From: Pseudorasbora parva
Taxonomy: Eukaryota; Chordata; Actinopteri; Cypriniformes; Gobionidae
Reading direction: 5' to 3'
DNA length: 64,000 bases
NCBI RefSeq assembly: GCF_024679245.1
Contig: NC_090176.1
Coordinates: forward strand, 46,198,086-46,262,085
Shown here: piece after piece, positions 1 through 12,284 of the stretch
How positions within the stretch are numbered: the stretch's first letter is position 1
Layout: each line of letters opens with the position of its first letter
Made by a program: the position numbers and the translations under genes
Notes under the pieces: model-generated
What the model saw: the letters and a program-made list of their open reading frames with translations, nothing else
The model's database searches: none
Told to the model about the DNA's origin: nothing

Positions 1-131
1 TATCCAAGACACATTTATGATGTGGGTCTTTCTCTTATTGAAGTGAAATGACATGTGAGGGCCAAGTATGTTGTTATCCTTGTGCTCTGCATTTTAAGTC
101 AGTGCACACACATTAGCAGCAGTGAGTATTG

Positions 132-132
<1 letters not shown>

Positions 133-167
<35 letters not shown>
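133..167. repeat. (AC)n microsatellite, 35 bases
   Basis: Perfect alternating AC run next to the first copy of the duplicated unit at 191-320. Confidence 0.95.
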
Positions 168-168
<1 letters not shown>

Positions 169-190
169 CAAGCTGTGAAATTGGCAAAGA

Positions 191-320
191 TTACACAGCA
201 GTCTTATCTAAATATGGATGCGGAGACTTATGGAATAACATGCTGGTGGGGAAACTGTCAAACTGACAAAGGCTTGCCTTGAATTATATAAATTGCTTGG
301 ATTTCAATTGAATTTGATTT
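191..320. repeat. Dispersed direct repeat, copy 1
   Basis: About 130 bases, from TTACACAGC through CTTATCTAAATATGGATG and GGAATAACATG to CTTGGATTTCAA, that recur in the same orientation at 864-985 with scattered substitutions and a small deletion. No coding potential and no terminal repeats are seen, so it is either an old segmental duplication or two copies of an unnamed repeat. Confidence 0.75.
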
Positions 321-863
321 TAATTTAATTGTGTGAGATGAGAGATTTTTTGTCCCAGTTCCCTTAGCTTTCAAAAAATGTCTAACTTTACAATAAAAGT
401 ATCTAAAGAAAACCTTTAAACAAGATGAACTGACCTGAGAAGAAACACTGCATAAGATATTAAGACTTGTTTACAGAGAATATATCTTTAATAATAATGT
501 ATTTTGTCTTCCTGCAATTGTCAGATATTTGGGGAAAAGACAAAAGACATGTGCAATCTACAATAATACGTCTTGATATCTCAAGCAATGTTGTTTCTCT
601 AGTGCATTTATCTTGGTTTTTAGATATTATTACTTGCAAACCAGTCAAAAAGACAAATTAAAAGCTCTCCATGAAGTAATTTTTTAACTTTTTTGTGTGC
701 ATTTTAGTCAGAGGATACTTTAGCCTGTGTCTGTTAGCAATGTCATATTTGTGTTCATGTGCCGTCTGTCTTGTTTCTTCCATCATTCCATCAGACCAGA
801 GCCAGTTAGATGCCAAGTCTGGCCAGTGCAAATGGTCTGAGCATTTGTTTTTAGTGGCAGAGG

Positions 864-985
864 TTACACAGCGGCCACGTCTTATCTAAATATGGATGTG
901 GAGATTTATGGAATAACATGTTGGTATGGAAACTGACCATTTGACAAAGGCTTGATTAGACTGCTTGGATTTCAACCGAATTTGA
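864..985. repeat. Dispersed direct repeat, copy 2
   Basis: Second copy of the 191-320 unit, same orientation, 673 bases downstream. It lacks the microsatellite that precedes copy 1. Confidence 0.75.
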
Positions 986-1117
986 ATTGGAAAGTCAACA
1001 TGAAATCTACTGTAAATTGACCCTATTTATCTTTATAATTTTCCTGGAACGATTTGTACCGTACTTTAAAAATATATATATATAAATGCTTGACCAAAAA
1101 AATAACATGCTTTGCTT

Positions 1118-1384
1118 CTACAACAACTTTCATTTTCAGCTGACATCGCGGTTACTCTTTATTTTTAGGTCATGCAGTTACATAGTACTTACTCAAATAA
1201 GAACTGAGTAATATTAATCAACTACATGTACTTAGAGTTACGGTTAGGGATTGGTTAAGGGTTAGTTATTTGTAATGATGCACCATTTACTGTAATTACT
1301 ATGGAAAGTACATGTAGTATGTGTAACTATCACCTTCAAATAAAGTGTAACCGCACTGTCAGCTGAAGATGAAAGCTGTTGTAA
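1118..1384. mobile_element. Inverted-repeat MITE with subterminal TTACACTTTATT motif
   Basis: The left end (CAACAACTTTCATTTTCAGC) and the right end, read on the other strand, match for about 55 bases and include a GCGGTTAC...TTTATTT block. The centre contains GTTAGGG and GGGTTAG motifs. The same core is present at 21505-21676 and 54530-54739, so this is a multi-copy non-autonomous DNA element. No transposase; superfamily uncertain. Confidence 0.75.
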
Positions 1385-2481
1385 ATAAAGCCATAAGAGG
1401 CAAATCCCTCCTACTTTTCAATCCAAGATCTACCTCATTGAAAATATTAATAATTAAATATTATTAGTATTATTATTAAATATGATTACAAAGCTTTAAA
1501 AATGTGTTATTTACTGTTTCAGAAGAGATGCTTTCTTTACTCATACTCTTACTTTTTTTCTCTTTTTACAATGCAAACGGCCTTTCAAACTGACTTCAAA
1601 GTCATTTCCGTAATAAATACTTTAAAAAACGGGAGGAATCCAAAGGCTAGCTCTCCATCATTCATCGTCATTTTCATCTTTTATCTAATGGCAGGAAACG
1701 AATTGTATCCATTCTTGGACCATGGGGTCGGAAATTCCTCAGTGATTCTGGCGAGGGAAGTTGTTACACGTCTCTAAACAGTCTTAATCACAGTTTAATC
1801 AAGGGAGCTTCAGGGTGACATAGCTGTCCTCCCAAATCAGACGCAATCTATTAAAGAAAATGAGCCGTCCTGTTGGGGTTTTTTTGTTTTGTTTTTTTCT
1901 TGATGGTCTCCAAGAGAACAACATCCCTAGACATCCTGTAGTTACTACAAACCACACTGCAAAATTCTCAAGTGTTTCTAAATGCCAGAGTGCACTGATC
2001 TGCTAAGTAAACTCAACAGGCCTCTAAAAACATGCACCCTTTCACACCTCTGGAATTTCCTGTGGGTGCAAAAAGTGGCACAGTATTAGCAGGGCTAGTT
2101 GCCCAGCACACACACTTCACCAATATACACAATAATAGCTGCCATATGGAGCACAGAGATGATGGAGAGGACTAATCGATGGCTCTATTCCAAAATCTAG
2201 TCAACTGCCAACGTAGGCAGCATTTTAAGACGCCATAGACACCTAGGCTGTTTCAAAAGGTAGACAGCATAACTATGCTGCCTGCTTAAATAGTTTATTT
2301 AGGGCAAATTATGAGGCAGTATCGCTTTGCGACAAGCTCAGTGGAAAAATATCCATCCAAGAGGGGATATGCAGAAAATTGTATGCACATTTTTTGTAAT
2401 TCAATACTAAAAAAGTATTAAAATAGTATTAAAATAAATTAAAATATTAAACATTTTATTACAAAAACACTTATTAAAAAG

Positions 2482-2505
2482 TATATATATATATATATAT
2501 ATATT
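2482..2505. repeat. (TA)n microsatellite, short
   Basis: A run of about 24 alternating T and A in AT-rich DNA. Confidence 0.9.
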
Positions 2506-2526
2506 GTAGTATTTCCTAAATTATAA

Positions 2527-2588
2527 GAGCTGAGTGCTGTGAGTGCGATCTCACTTCCCCACGCGCGAGTTGAAACCGTGGAAATAGA
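2527..2588 (-). mobile_element. Fragment of the GGGTTACTTCAGCG element
   Basis: The run GAGCTGAGTGCTGTGAGTGC through GAAACCGTGGAAATAG matches the internal part of the element at 48322-49147 (positions about 48895-48950) and, inverted, that at 24380-26198. Only about 60 bases survive, with neither terminus. Confidence 0.7.
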
Positions 2589-3130
2589 TGGCATCTTCCT
2601 CATAGGCAATGAAATAAAGGTTTTGGAACAGAGCCGAAGAAAATATCACCACTGATTTGCTAATCTCAAACACGCTCACTCTAAAAACACCCTTTAAAGT
2701 GCCATTATCATACAGGAAAAGTCAGGGGCTACATTTTGGGGAGGATATTCTTGAACAAGAAACGAGTTGGCCAAGCCAAACATGTCCTAGGACAGCATGC
2801 AGATGTTTTTTTTAGATTCCCAAGTATATCAATACCCTTCCTCAACCAGAGGGGCTTGTCCACTATCAAGAGAAAAAAACGTCCTCTGTGATAAGATTTG
2901 TTTGGCATCCAGACAGAAATGTGATGGTGGATTTTACAAAAGGAGCCAAACCTGTACACGCAGACACAACCATTTAGGGAAGTTCTGAGACTCACAACCT
3001 TCTTCAGGAAGTCAAAATCTCTCAAAGCAATTCTATTGTTACAGGCATTACATTTTTACATTGTTAAAAATAAACTAATTTTACACTTATGGTGTCTAAT
3101 ATGACAAATCAAGCATGCTTTGCTTCTTAC

Positions 3131-3168
3131 CTTGACCTCACACTTCCTGTGGCAGGCTAACCGGCAAA
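3131..3168 (-). CDS. Tensin-family gene, exon with second half of the C1 zinc finger
   Basis: A 38-base micro-exon on the minus strand lies between an acceptor (TTTGTCTCTTTGCAG) and a strong donor (AAG|GTAAGA). Entering in phase 1 with the G left over from the 23058-23172 exon, it reads VCRLACHRKCEVK. This completes the finger as C-x2-C-x4-H-x2-C; the last zinc-binding cysteine must be in the next exon, beyond the left edge of the window. The exon ends in phase 0. Length, phase and residue pattern all fit, so the two exons clearly belong together although 19.9 kb separates them. The downstream exons (PTEN-like, C2, SH2, PTB) are not in the window. Confidence 0.9.
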
Positions 3169-3255
3169 CTGCAAAGAGACAAAAAACATTGTTTGTTCAC
3201 ATTTCTACTACATTTCAGACACTTTTTGTTTACTATATAATACTCATGGGTATAA

Positions 3256-3286
3256 TTTTTTTTTTTTTTTTTTTGGGGGGGGGGGG
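3256..3286. repeat. Poly-T then poly-G run
   Basis: Nineteen T followed by twelve G and then seven A. It may be a replication-slippage product or an assembly-sensitive site. Confidence 0.9.
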
Positions 3287-3464
3287 TAAAAAAACAAAAG
3301 GTATTTATATATTTTAACATATATTTTATAAATATATATATTGTATTCTATATAGGCTACATTTTAAATACTATAACTAAACTAACATGACCAAAACGAT
3401 GAAAAGAAATAAAAAAAATAAACTATAATAAAAAATATAAAAAGTAAAAAAAACAACCTTTTTT

Positions 3465-3565
<101 letters not shown>

Positions 3566-4654
3566 TTTCTTTAGTTTTCTTTTAAACATTTCATCATTTG
3601 GTGCAGCAAAAACTTGTTTACTCTGTTCTCTGTCATTGGAAACTTGAAACGTTCCACAGCACCCTTCACATCAGACTGTGTGACATTTGCTCTCTGTGTG
3701 AGCACCGTAAACATATTCTCCCAAAGATCATTCAGATTAGTGGTTGATCATTAAGGGTTTTCAATGATCATCATCTGTGATTCATGGGAAATGGAGGAAA
3801 GACCCGCAGACGTCTATGACTGAAGTAAAGCTGCTCGGCACAGCAAAAGCCGTTTGCCAAGCCCCGTTTTTCCTGTGTTTATATTATCGTTTCTGGACAG
3901 AGTCATAGACCACCAGTGCAGAACACTGGATGAGAATTGCTAATCGTCTGCAAATCTTTGTAATAAACATTGTAGTACATTAACAACCGTTATAGTATTG
4001 TAAACAAATGTATTGTATTGTAAGAGTGCATGATAATTTACTCTTATTTAGACTTTAGCTTGCTAAAATATCAGACAAAATACTGACAATCCATTTGGAT
4101 GGGATTAATGTTTTTTTTCCTCAGGAATTTTCGTTTTTATTTCCCAAATTTGATAAATCGCAGAACAAATCATGAGGAACTACCTGTAAATAAATGAACA
4201 AAAAATAAAATAAATCATTAAATCATCAAATTAAACAAAACACACACATCAAGACACTTAGCAATACAGAGAATACAAATCAATCAGATTATTAAAGGAA
4301 ATAATGTTCTCTTTAAATAATTGTCACTTATCTAACAAAACTGATCTAATCAAAATGGTGTTTCGATTCTCAGAGTGTCTGTGGGGCCCAGAGAACATAA
4401 AGAACCTCCTATTCAAACCCCTTCCAATCCATCTGCCTGCTCGTACAGGTACAGCACACTTCAGCAAACAGCGGCCCAAGCGTCCCTGCTCCTCTTACAC
4501 AGTGCCCACTCTGTTCCTCACGTCTGACCTGCCATTCCACGGACAGGGGCGGAGCCTCAACAACAGAGGGCCTTTACACAAGGAGGTTTTTTTGCCGACT
4601 AAGGTGATGAAATGTTTCCAAAGCCCCACCTATCTCCCAAACTCCACTAATGGC

Positions 4655-4774
<120 letters not shown>

Positions 4775-4898
4775 AGTTGCCTTGCTATATACTGCCAACA
4801 CCCTTCAGTTCTCAGATTTTTCAGAGAACAGTTTCTTTAAAGTGTTTCTTTTTTTTCTTTTTCTGTAATTTCTTTTTTTATCAGCAAAATATCTAAGG

Positions 4899-4901
<3 letters not shown>

Positions 4902-4968
<67 letters not shown>
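4902..4968. repeat. (AT)n microsatellite, 67 bases
   Basis: Perfect AT alternation in anonymous AT-rich DNA. Confidence 0.95.
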
Positions 4969-4973
<5 letters not shown>

Positions 4974-5107
4974 TAAAATCTTAATTGCAAACTATTCAAA
5001 TCAATACTGATCCAATATTCACGTACAATGTTGCTTCTCAGCTAGATTTATCCTGCATAAAAAGACAGAATACTGATTAAAAACATTTTCATTTCTTGCT
5101 ATCTAAA

Positions 5108-5380
5108 GGGATAGTTCACACAAAACTGAAAAATAGCCCATGATTTACTCACCCTCAAGCCATCCTAGGTGTATATGACATTCTTCTTTCAAACAAACGC
5201 AATCAGAGTAATATAAAAATGTCCTGGCTCTTCCAAGCTTTATAATGGCAGTGAATGACAAAGTAAAATATCTAGCTTCCTAAATCCAAATGTATTCACC
5301 TGAAAGAAGAATGCATATACACCTATGGCTTGAGGTCGAGTAAATTATGGGATAATTTTAACTTTTAGGTGAACTATCCC
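5108..5380. mobile_element. Cyprinid GGGATAGTTCAC-type MITE, complete
   Basis: Starts GGGATAGTTCAC and ends GTGAACTATCCC, a perfect 12-base terminal inverted repeat, with the familiar subterminal CATGATTTACTCACCCTCAAG. Length 273 bases and no coding. This family is abundant in cyprinid genomes. Partial copies occur at about 27165-27235, 43505-43866, 51575-51700 and 62691-62858. Confidence 0.85.
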
Positions 5381-6069
5381 CAAGTGTCAAATTTGGGACT
5401 TTCTATGCAGAAATGCAGAACAGAACAAAACAAAACATGTTGGGTTGTTTTGTATTATTAATATTTGATAAGCAACCCTTATAACATTGAGCAGTACGGT
5501 CATCCTCCCTATGTAGGTAGCTAACTATGTTTTAGAACTGTGCTTGTTTCTCTCTGTATCCGTCTTCCTCCTAGGCCTCTTTTGAAATCCAGGTCATAGT
5601 ATGAAAACACTAGACTGGAGGCTCATACTACTCACAAATCCACTCGGTCTCAGATGATTCCTTTTAGTGTGAACTAAAGGGCATTGGGAAAATCCAGAAT
5701 TTCAAAGCAGAGTTTAAAAATATGTGTTTATTCTGGAGTGGACTGTACCTTATGTAATATGGTCTCGTTTCACATATTTCTGTGCATAGGTTATATTTGC
5801 AGTGTTTATTTAGTTAACTCATTGGTTTAGTCTTTGAGAAAAGTAGTGCATGTCTCAATAGGGAGCATGGGAGCCTTTCAGGAGTGGTAAAAAAAAATCT
5901 GTATTTTGGCTTCAGGTCTGCAAGAGTTATTGACTTTTTCATTTGAGGATATTTTCATTTGCATGTGATCCTCCTGTTTGGGAGTGTGTCGGATGTGAGA
6001 CAGTTTAAAACTGATGAGTGTTTCATTCTGGTGTGGCTTAATGGTTGAACATTTTGAAAGGCTCCAAAA

Positions 6070-6195
6070 CGTTTTTATCCAAAGTGACTCACAAGGTGTG
6101 CATTTATCACTTTGTCAGTTTGTGTGTTCCCTGGGAATCAAACCCACGGCCTTGGCATTGTTAGCACCATGCTCTAATAGTTGAGCTACAGGAAC
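6070..6195 (-). mobile_element. tRNA-derived SINE, 5'-truncated or decayed copy
   Basis: The right part read on the minus strand resembles a tRNA head (TAGCTCAACTATTAGAGCATG... and a B-box-like GGGTTTGATTCCC), and the left part contains TTTTATCCAAAGTGACTCACA. A better copy lies at 62421-62593 on the same strand. Not a functional tRNA gene: the cloverleaf is incomplete and the B box is mutated. Confidence 0.65.
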
Positions 6196-6392
6196 ATATA
6201 CCCCAGAAAAAGGTGATTCATGAGCTGCCATCACTGAGAGCAAAGCACTTAACCCCAGATTACTCCAGAGGATTGTCCCTGTAAAATAAAGTGAAACGAG
6301 GCTGTGCTTTACAGTGATTCCACATGGCTAAAAGGTCTTATAATCAATATTAAATAAACATGACATATAGAGAATTATATATACTGTATATA

Positions 6393-7660
6393 CAGTCGTG
6401 TGAGAAAAAGTATCATGGTCAAAATGAAGAAGCCATGTGTGACAAACTAAGTGCACCCTATGATTCTGCTTGTAGAGCCAAGTTTATCAGTCTCTCACAT
6501 CGGTATGGAGGAATTTGGGCCGCTCTTGGCCCGCTTCATTTCTTTGAGGTCCGTGGGCATTTGTTTAGCTCTCTTAAGGTCCCCAAACGGCATTTCAACC
6601 AGGTTGAGGTCTGGACTTTGACTGCGCCAGTGCAACACCTTGATTATTTTCTTTTTTTAGCCATTCTGTTGTAGATTTGCTTGGCATCATTTTCCTGTTT
6701 ATTGGCCTACGGTAAAGCATTATATCTCGGATGGCCTCACATTTGACTCTAGAATACCTTGATATACAGAGGTGTTTATGGTCGACTTAATGACTGTGAG
6801 GTGCCTTGGTCCTGTGGCTGCAAAACAAGCCCTAAACATCAGCCCTCCACCACCACGATGGACAGTTGTTTGTGCTGATATGCTGTGTTTTTGAGCTGTG
6901 TATTATGGACAAACATCTCCACTTTGGTCTCGTCTTTCCGAAGGACATTGTTTTAGAAGTCTTATGGTTTGTTCATATGCAACTTTGCAAACCTAAGCTG
7001 TGCTGCTGTTATTTTTAGCAGAAGCTTTCTCCTGGCAAACCTTCCAAACAAGCAATATTTGCCCAGTCTTTTTCTAATTGTACTGCCGTAAACATTTACA
7101 TTTAACATGTTAACTGAAGCTTGTAGAGTCCGAGATGTAGTTCTTGGGTTTTAGCAGTTTCTCTTAGCAGTCCATGGTCTGAACTTGGGGTGAATTTTCT
7201 GGGATGTCCACTCTTGGGAAAATCAGCAACTGTCTTGAATGTTTTCCACTTGTTAATGATCTTCCTCACTGTACTTGTTTGGAAATGGCCTTGTCACCCT
7301 TCTAATACTGATGGGCAGCAACAAATGCTTCTTGAAGATTATTGCTGATGTCTTTCCTCCTTGGCACTCGCACACACACCTGTTCTAGACCAGACAACTG
7401 CCAAAACTTCAGCTTTTAAAGCATCGATCACACTTGAAAATTAATTTGATTAGCGCCGCCTTGTCTATTAATTGCTATTAAAGCAGTAAGGGTGTACTTA
7501 CTTTGTGCCACACAGCTTCTCCATTTTTGCCTAGTCTTTCCTAAAATAAACCATGGCACATTGTAATATGTCATGTGTTGTTGTTCATCTGAGGTTGTAT
7601 TTACCTCATTTTAAGACCTGCCATAGACCAGACATTTTTTTATGATGCCCTGCAGATACA
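6393..7660 (-). mobile_element. Decayed Tc1-like transposon
   Basis: The left end is a TA dinucleotide followed by CAGTCGTGTGAGAAAAAGT. Read on the minus strand, the element encodes a broken Tc1 transposase: an N-terminal helix-turn-helix part near 7360-7290 (KDISNNLQEAFVAAHQ), then segments matching the HGGGG, ATGP.HL and SPDLN.VEMPFGDLKRA regions of Tc1 enzymes near 6860, 6820 and 6600. Stops and frameshifts interrupt every long frame, so it is dead. The right terminal repeat is not clear; the end near 7660 is an estimate. Confidence 0.8.
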
Positions 7661-9292
7661 CATCATATGGGAGTCAGAATGTCTACCGGCCCAAGTCATG
7701 CTTTCAAGATACCAGGTTGATTGAATCCTGAAATCCTGAAACAGTATTTTCCAGTAAAATCTTCTCGAATAATCATCGTTTCATTTACATCTTTGAAATA
7801 AAAAATTTACAGTGTACGAAAACTATACACTACTTTCTAGGTGGTGTCTATAGAAATAATATACTTATTACTTTTAGATCTAGTTTTTTAAAGGTGTAAT
7901 TAAAACAAATTCTTGGAGTACATTATATAGGACGTTTTCTACTTGCGGTTTCTTTGTAATTATTTGTGAACTTTTTTTTAATCGGTGCATTTTTGCTAGT
8001 TTCTTCACTGCTGTGCGACTGTTTTTCCACATCGATTATTGTCAGTCATGTTTCTTCTCACAACAGACGTACAAATGTGCCCCATGTGGACTGCCCAGCA
8101 CGTTTCTGTGCACATGAGCCCTGTGCTCAGAATAAAAGATCTGGACTACCATATTGGGTGTGAAAGTGCATTGTGGGGACTGTACATGGGTTGGCCTTAT
8201 AACTCAGATGTTCAGTGTATAAACACTCGAACACTATAGAGAGGCAGGAGAGAGAGAGGTGGAGGGTGTGTGAAAGAGATGTAGGGAGAGAAAGAGGATT
8301 AGGAGGGGGCTGCTTAATATCTGACACAAGGACTTAAGAATGTTCAGAAAGAGAGAGAGGAGGAGGAGGAGCGGGGTTGGCATTTCCCATGCTGGCCTTT
8401 TGTAAAGAGCAGTGGTCCCAAAGGGCTGGGCCGTGCCGGGTTACACAGAAAGCACAATCACAGAGCCGGACCACGAATTTCCTCAAACACAAGCGCACAC
8501 ACATACATTCAGTCCACTTCAACATGCTACGGTCATGAACCCAATGGCTCCCCTGAGCGTCGCAATGGCAAGTGAGGCTTTTGCATTCGGCACACTCAGG
8601 TATAACAGAACAAACAGCCATTCACAATACGCCAAAGACTTGCCACATTAATTCAAATTATGATCAATTTGGCTCATTCAATCAAAATTTAGAATTGAAA
8701 TCTGCCATTTTATGACATTAGTTTTACTTTATGTCTATGTTATCTTAAGTTGTTTTTACACTGATGTCAGACTTTGTTTGCTATTAATAATCTGTAAAAA
8801 GTTCAGAATATCAATATAAAAATAAAGAATAAAATAAGATTAATAAGAAGTACATTGACTCATCCAACAATGCATTCTTCCACAAACTGCACAAAGGCTA
8901 CATAATATAAACCACTTCTTAATTTAGACACATGCTGTAAGATTCTGGTCATAACTGCTAATATAAGCTCCAAGTGCACTGTACTCCCATTCACAGTTCT
9001 AGAGTTAAACCACAAGGCATTCTGACATCTGGATACATCACCAGGGTAAATATTAACTGTGTGCTGTTTTCTGCAGACTATTCTGGGAACAGTTGAATAA
9101 ACGTTGGCATTATGATTGATAACCCTTTTTAATGCATGCTTCAATGTCTGTGACATATCAGTGACAGTCACGACCTGTGAATTTATTTCACAGAGAACAG
9201 ACAAGCGAGAAACATCCAATCCGATCTCATGAGAAAACATTCATGAGGTGGCAACTCTCAGCAGTTATGACCATAAATATATATTTTTTTTG

Positions 9293-10026
9293 GGATGGAT
9301 GGACAGAATGAACAAACAATTGATGGATGGATGGACAGAATGAACAAACAATTGATGGATGGATGGATGGAATGATCAAACAATTGATGGATGGATGGAT
9401 GGATGGATGGATGGATGGATGGATGGATGGATGGATGGATGGATGGATGGATGGATGGATGGATGGATGGATGGATGGGTGGAATGAACAAACAATTGAT
9501 GGATGGATGGATGGATGGATGGATGGATGGATGGATGGATGGATGGAATGAACAAACAATTGATGGATGGATGGATGGATGGATGGATGGATGGATGGAT
9601 GGATGGATGGATGGATGGATGGAATGAAAAAACAATTGATGGATGGATGGATGGATGGATGGATGGATGGATGGATGGATGGATGGATGGACAGAATGAA
9701 CAAAATTGATGGATGGATGTATGGATAAATGGATGGATGGATGGATGGATGGATGGATGGATGGATGGATGGATGGATGGATGGATGGATGGAATGAACA
9801 AACAATTGATGGATGGATGGATGGACAGAATGAACAAACTATTGATGGATGGATGGATGGATGGATGGATGGATGGATGGATGGATGGATGGATGGATGG
9901 AATGAACAAACAATTGATGGATGGATGGATGAACAATAGAAAGAACAAACAAACAATGATGGGTGGATGGATGGATGGATGGATGGATGAACAATAGAAA
10001 GAACAAACAAACAATGGATGGGTGGA
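9293..10026. repeat. (GGAT)n satellite with recurring 17-base spacers
   Basis: About 730 bases of GGAT tetranucleotides broken at intervals by GAATGAACAAACAATTGAT or close variants (for example GATCAAACAATTGAT, GAACAATAGAAAGAACAAAC). Runs between spacers vary from about 12 to 110 bases. The spacer is shared, so the array grew by copying units that include the spacer. It yields spurious Ile-His-Pro-Ser and Met-Asp-Gly-Trp frames. Confidence 0.95.
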
Positions 10027-10060
10027 ATTCTAATTCTGATCCAAAAGTTTAAGTTAGCGC

Positions 10061-10064
<4 letters not shown>

Positions 10065-10116
<52 letters not shown>
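10065..10116. repeat. (AC)n microsatellite, 52 bases
   Basis: Perfect AC run 40 bases after the GGAT satellite. Confidence 0.95.
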
Positions 10117-10118
<2 letters not shown>

Positions 10119-10825
10119 TCAAACACTCTTCTATGTGTGATTTCAGGTGTTAACTAAGATACAAACCCCCTGTGCAGCTGTTAAGCTTTAATATCCTGTA
10201 TGGACTACTTCCCACAATTCCCTCTGATGCTCATCTGGTGTGGATTCCGAGCTTTTCTCCAAGTTGAACTAAACTGCAGCACTGAATCAACAGGCTTTCC
10301 GAAAGCCCCCTCATGCCTGGGAACGCAGGATAAATCACAGCCACGTTTGTTGAAACAGCTGTTGAATTCAACACACATTCACAGAGCTTATGCAATACTA
10401 CAAGAAATTAACAGCATACAGTGGTCACCCTCGGAGTGTGTGAAGTTTCATTCATCTTCAAATGCTAATCGGAGATTTGTGGTTGGTGGGCTCTATTTTG
10501 CAAACCGGCATCATAAACATGACGCAAAGCGGATCTCAGCTCAGTTTAAAGGCTCCTAATGTATATTCTTGCACTGTCTCCTAGTGGCAAAAACAAATAC
10601 TGCAAACAAAGAAACAGCTGGTGAACAAAATACAGTATATTTAAACATATATGTCTTTTTTTCATATTTTTGTTGCATTATCTGTTTCTAATCAAATAAA
10701 GCTGTATACTCACATTAATCCCTTAAAATTAGCTAAATAATCATACTGAAGTAAAATGTAAAAATCTTTCCATTATGATATTAACTTTTGACAAAAAGTC
10801 AAACAATGACCCTTGGTCCAATAAC

Positions 10826-10883
10826 TTAAATAAGGGCCCAACACTATATTCTTATACTATATTACTACTGGGCCCTTATTTAA
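10826..10883. repeat. Perfect 15-base inverted repeat
   Basis: TTAAATAAGGGCCCA at 10826-10840 is exactly complementary to TGGGCCCTTATTTAA at 10869-10883, with a 28-base AT-rich loop. Could be a small foldback element or a hairpin of no function. Confidence 0.8.
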
Positions 10884-11009
10884 TGTTTTGCTAAATATAT
10901 ATATAGAATCTATGAATACTTTCAAGGGAATCTCTTATTATTACATGAACCCTTTTTGAGAATTTTTCATATATATGTGTACAAAAACAAAAGTTTGGAC
11001 ATATTATTG

Positions 11010-11382
11010 CACTGTAAAAAATTACTTATAAAAAAAGTTACCTGGTAGCCTTAAAATTTTGAGTTCATTAAATTGATTTTTTTTTTAGATTCGACAACCT
11101 TTATTAAAATATTATTAAAAGATTTTGTAAGCATATTGGGTAATTGTGTGTGTGTTATTTCTGATGACGCAGTAAAACATGTAAAATTTTGCTATTTTCA
11201 TGATTTATCAATTTTTTTATGTGGTTCAGATACAAACATATTTTGAGTTTCTATTTATTAAACAAATTTCCTTCCTTGTATCAACTCAAATTTTTAATTT
11301 CAATAAACTCAAAATTTTAAGGCAACCAGGTTACTTACTTTTTTAAGTTAAACCAACAAAAGCCAACATTTTTTTTACAGTG
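11010..11382. mobile_element. Foldback MITE, CACTGTAAAAAA termini
   Basis: Ends CACTGTAAAAAATTACTTAT and ...TTTTTTTACAGTG; the inner arms ACCTGGTAGCCTTAAAATTTT and AAAATTTTAAGGCAACCAGG are complementary too. Length 373 bases. No coding. Target duplication not clear. It abuts another foldback element at 11384. Confidence 0.8.
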
Positions 11383-11383
11383 T

Positions 11384-12194
11384 ATTTGTAATGTTTTTGA
11401 AAGAAGTTTCTTCTGCTCATCAAGCCTGTATTTATTTGATCAAAAATACAGAAAAAAAATGCAATATTGTGATATTATTACAATTTAAAATAATTGGTTT
11501 TGAATGTATTATTCTTTAAATGATCATTTATTCCTGTGACCAAAGCTGAATTTTCAGGATCATTCCTCCAGTCTTCAGTGTCACATGATCCTTCAGAAAT
11601 CATTCTAATATGAGGATTCATTTTCAAAGTTGGAAACAGTTCTGCTGCTTAATATTTTTTCATAACCTGTGTTAGTTTTTTATAATACTTTGATGGAAAA
11701 AAAAGAAGAAAAAAGCAAATGTTTTAAAAATAGAAATCGTTTGTAACAACGATATACACTACTGGTCAGTAATTTGGGGTTAGTCATTTTTTTCTTTCTT
11801 TTTTTTAAATAAATCAATAATTTTATTCAGCAAGGATGTGTTAAATTGATACAAAATTGATAGTAAAGGAGATTTATATTATTTGAAAATAATATGTTAT
11901 TATTTTGAATAAAAGAAGTTTCGTTTGAACCTTTTATTCATCAAATTTATTAGGCAGCAGAACTGTTTCCAACACTTATAATAAATCAGAATATTAGAAT
12001 GATTTCTGAAGGATCATGATCACTGAAGACTGGAGGAACGATCCTGAAAATTCAGCTTCACATCACAGAAATGAATGACCATTTAAGTATAATAAATTCA
12101 AAACCAAATTTTTGGTAAAAAATGTGATGTATTTTTGAACAAATTAATGCAGGCTTGATGAGCAGAAGAAACTTCTTTCAAAAACATTACAAAT
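11384..12194. mobile_element. Large foldback element (811 bases)
   Basis: The left arm from ATTTGTAATGTTTTTGAAAG is complementary to the right arm ending CATTACAAAT. Arms exceed 250 bases and include CTTCTGCTCATCAAGCCTG, CAAAGCTGAATTTTCAGGAT and CATGATCCTTCAGAAATCAT. Single arms of the same family occur at 41490-41640, 58340-58560 and 61530-61680. No transposase; a non-autonomous DNA element. Confidence 0.85.
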
Positions 12195-12219
12195 AGTAAT
12201 GTGTACAAACATTTGCCCT

Positions 12220-12223
<4 letters not shown>

Positions 12224-12283
<60 letters not shown>
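12224..12283. repeat. (AT)n microsatellite, 60 bases
   Basis: Perfect AT alternation a few bases after the foldback element. Confidence 0.95.

Positions 12284-12284
<1 letters not shown>

Larger units (their letters stand above)
1..3130. other. Intron downstream of the second C1 exon, continuing past the left edge
   Basis: The next tensin exon is not recognised between 1 and 3130. The stretch holds a duplicated 130-base unit, one inverted-repeat element, short AT runs and a fragment of the element seen complete at 48322-49147. 310-860 and 1390-2480 show nothing else. Confidence 0.5.

Noticed and set aside
2729..3025. Minus-strand frame of 98 codons next to the second C1 exon
   Set aside because: Considered as the next tensin exon, but it lacks the expected terminal C1 cysteine context and tensin sequence, and has no suitable acceptor.
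6360..6674. 104-codon plus-strand frame
   Set aside because: Antisense to the decayed Tc1 transposase coding strand.
7966..8163. 65-codon frame with signal-peptide-like start (MNFFLIGAFLLVSSLLCDCF)
   Set aside because: Short, no conserved cysteine pattern I recognise, no splice context; hydrophobic starts are common by chance in T-rich DNA.
9293..10026. Regularly interrupted array resembling a CRISPR
   Set aside because: The repeated unit is a tetranucleotide with a constant spacer; unique spacers are absent and the genome is eukaryotic.
9227..10112. Long minus-strand frames rich in Ile-His-Pro-Ser
   Set aside because: Pure translation of the GGAT satellite, open in several frames because the unit has no stop codon.
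10200..10559. 119-codon plus-strand frame
   Set aside because: No recognisable domain, mixed composition, no splice signals; treated as chance.
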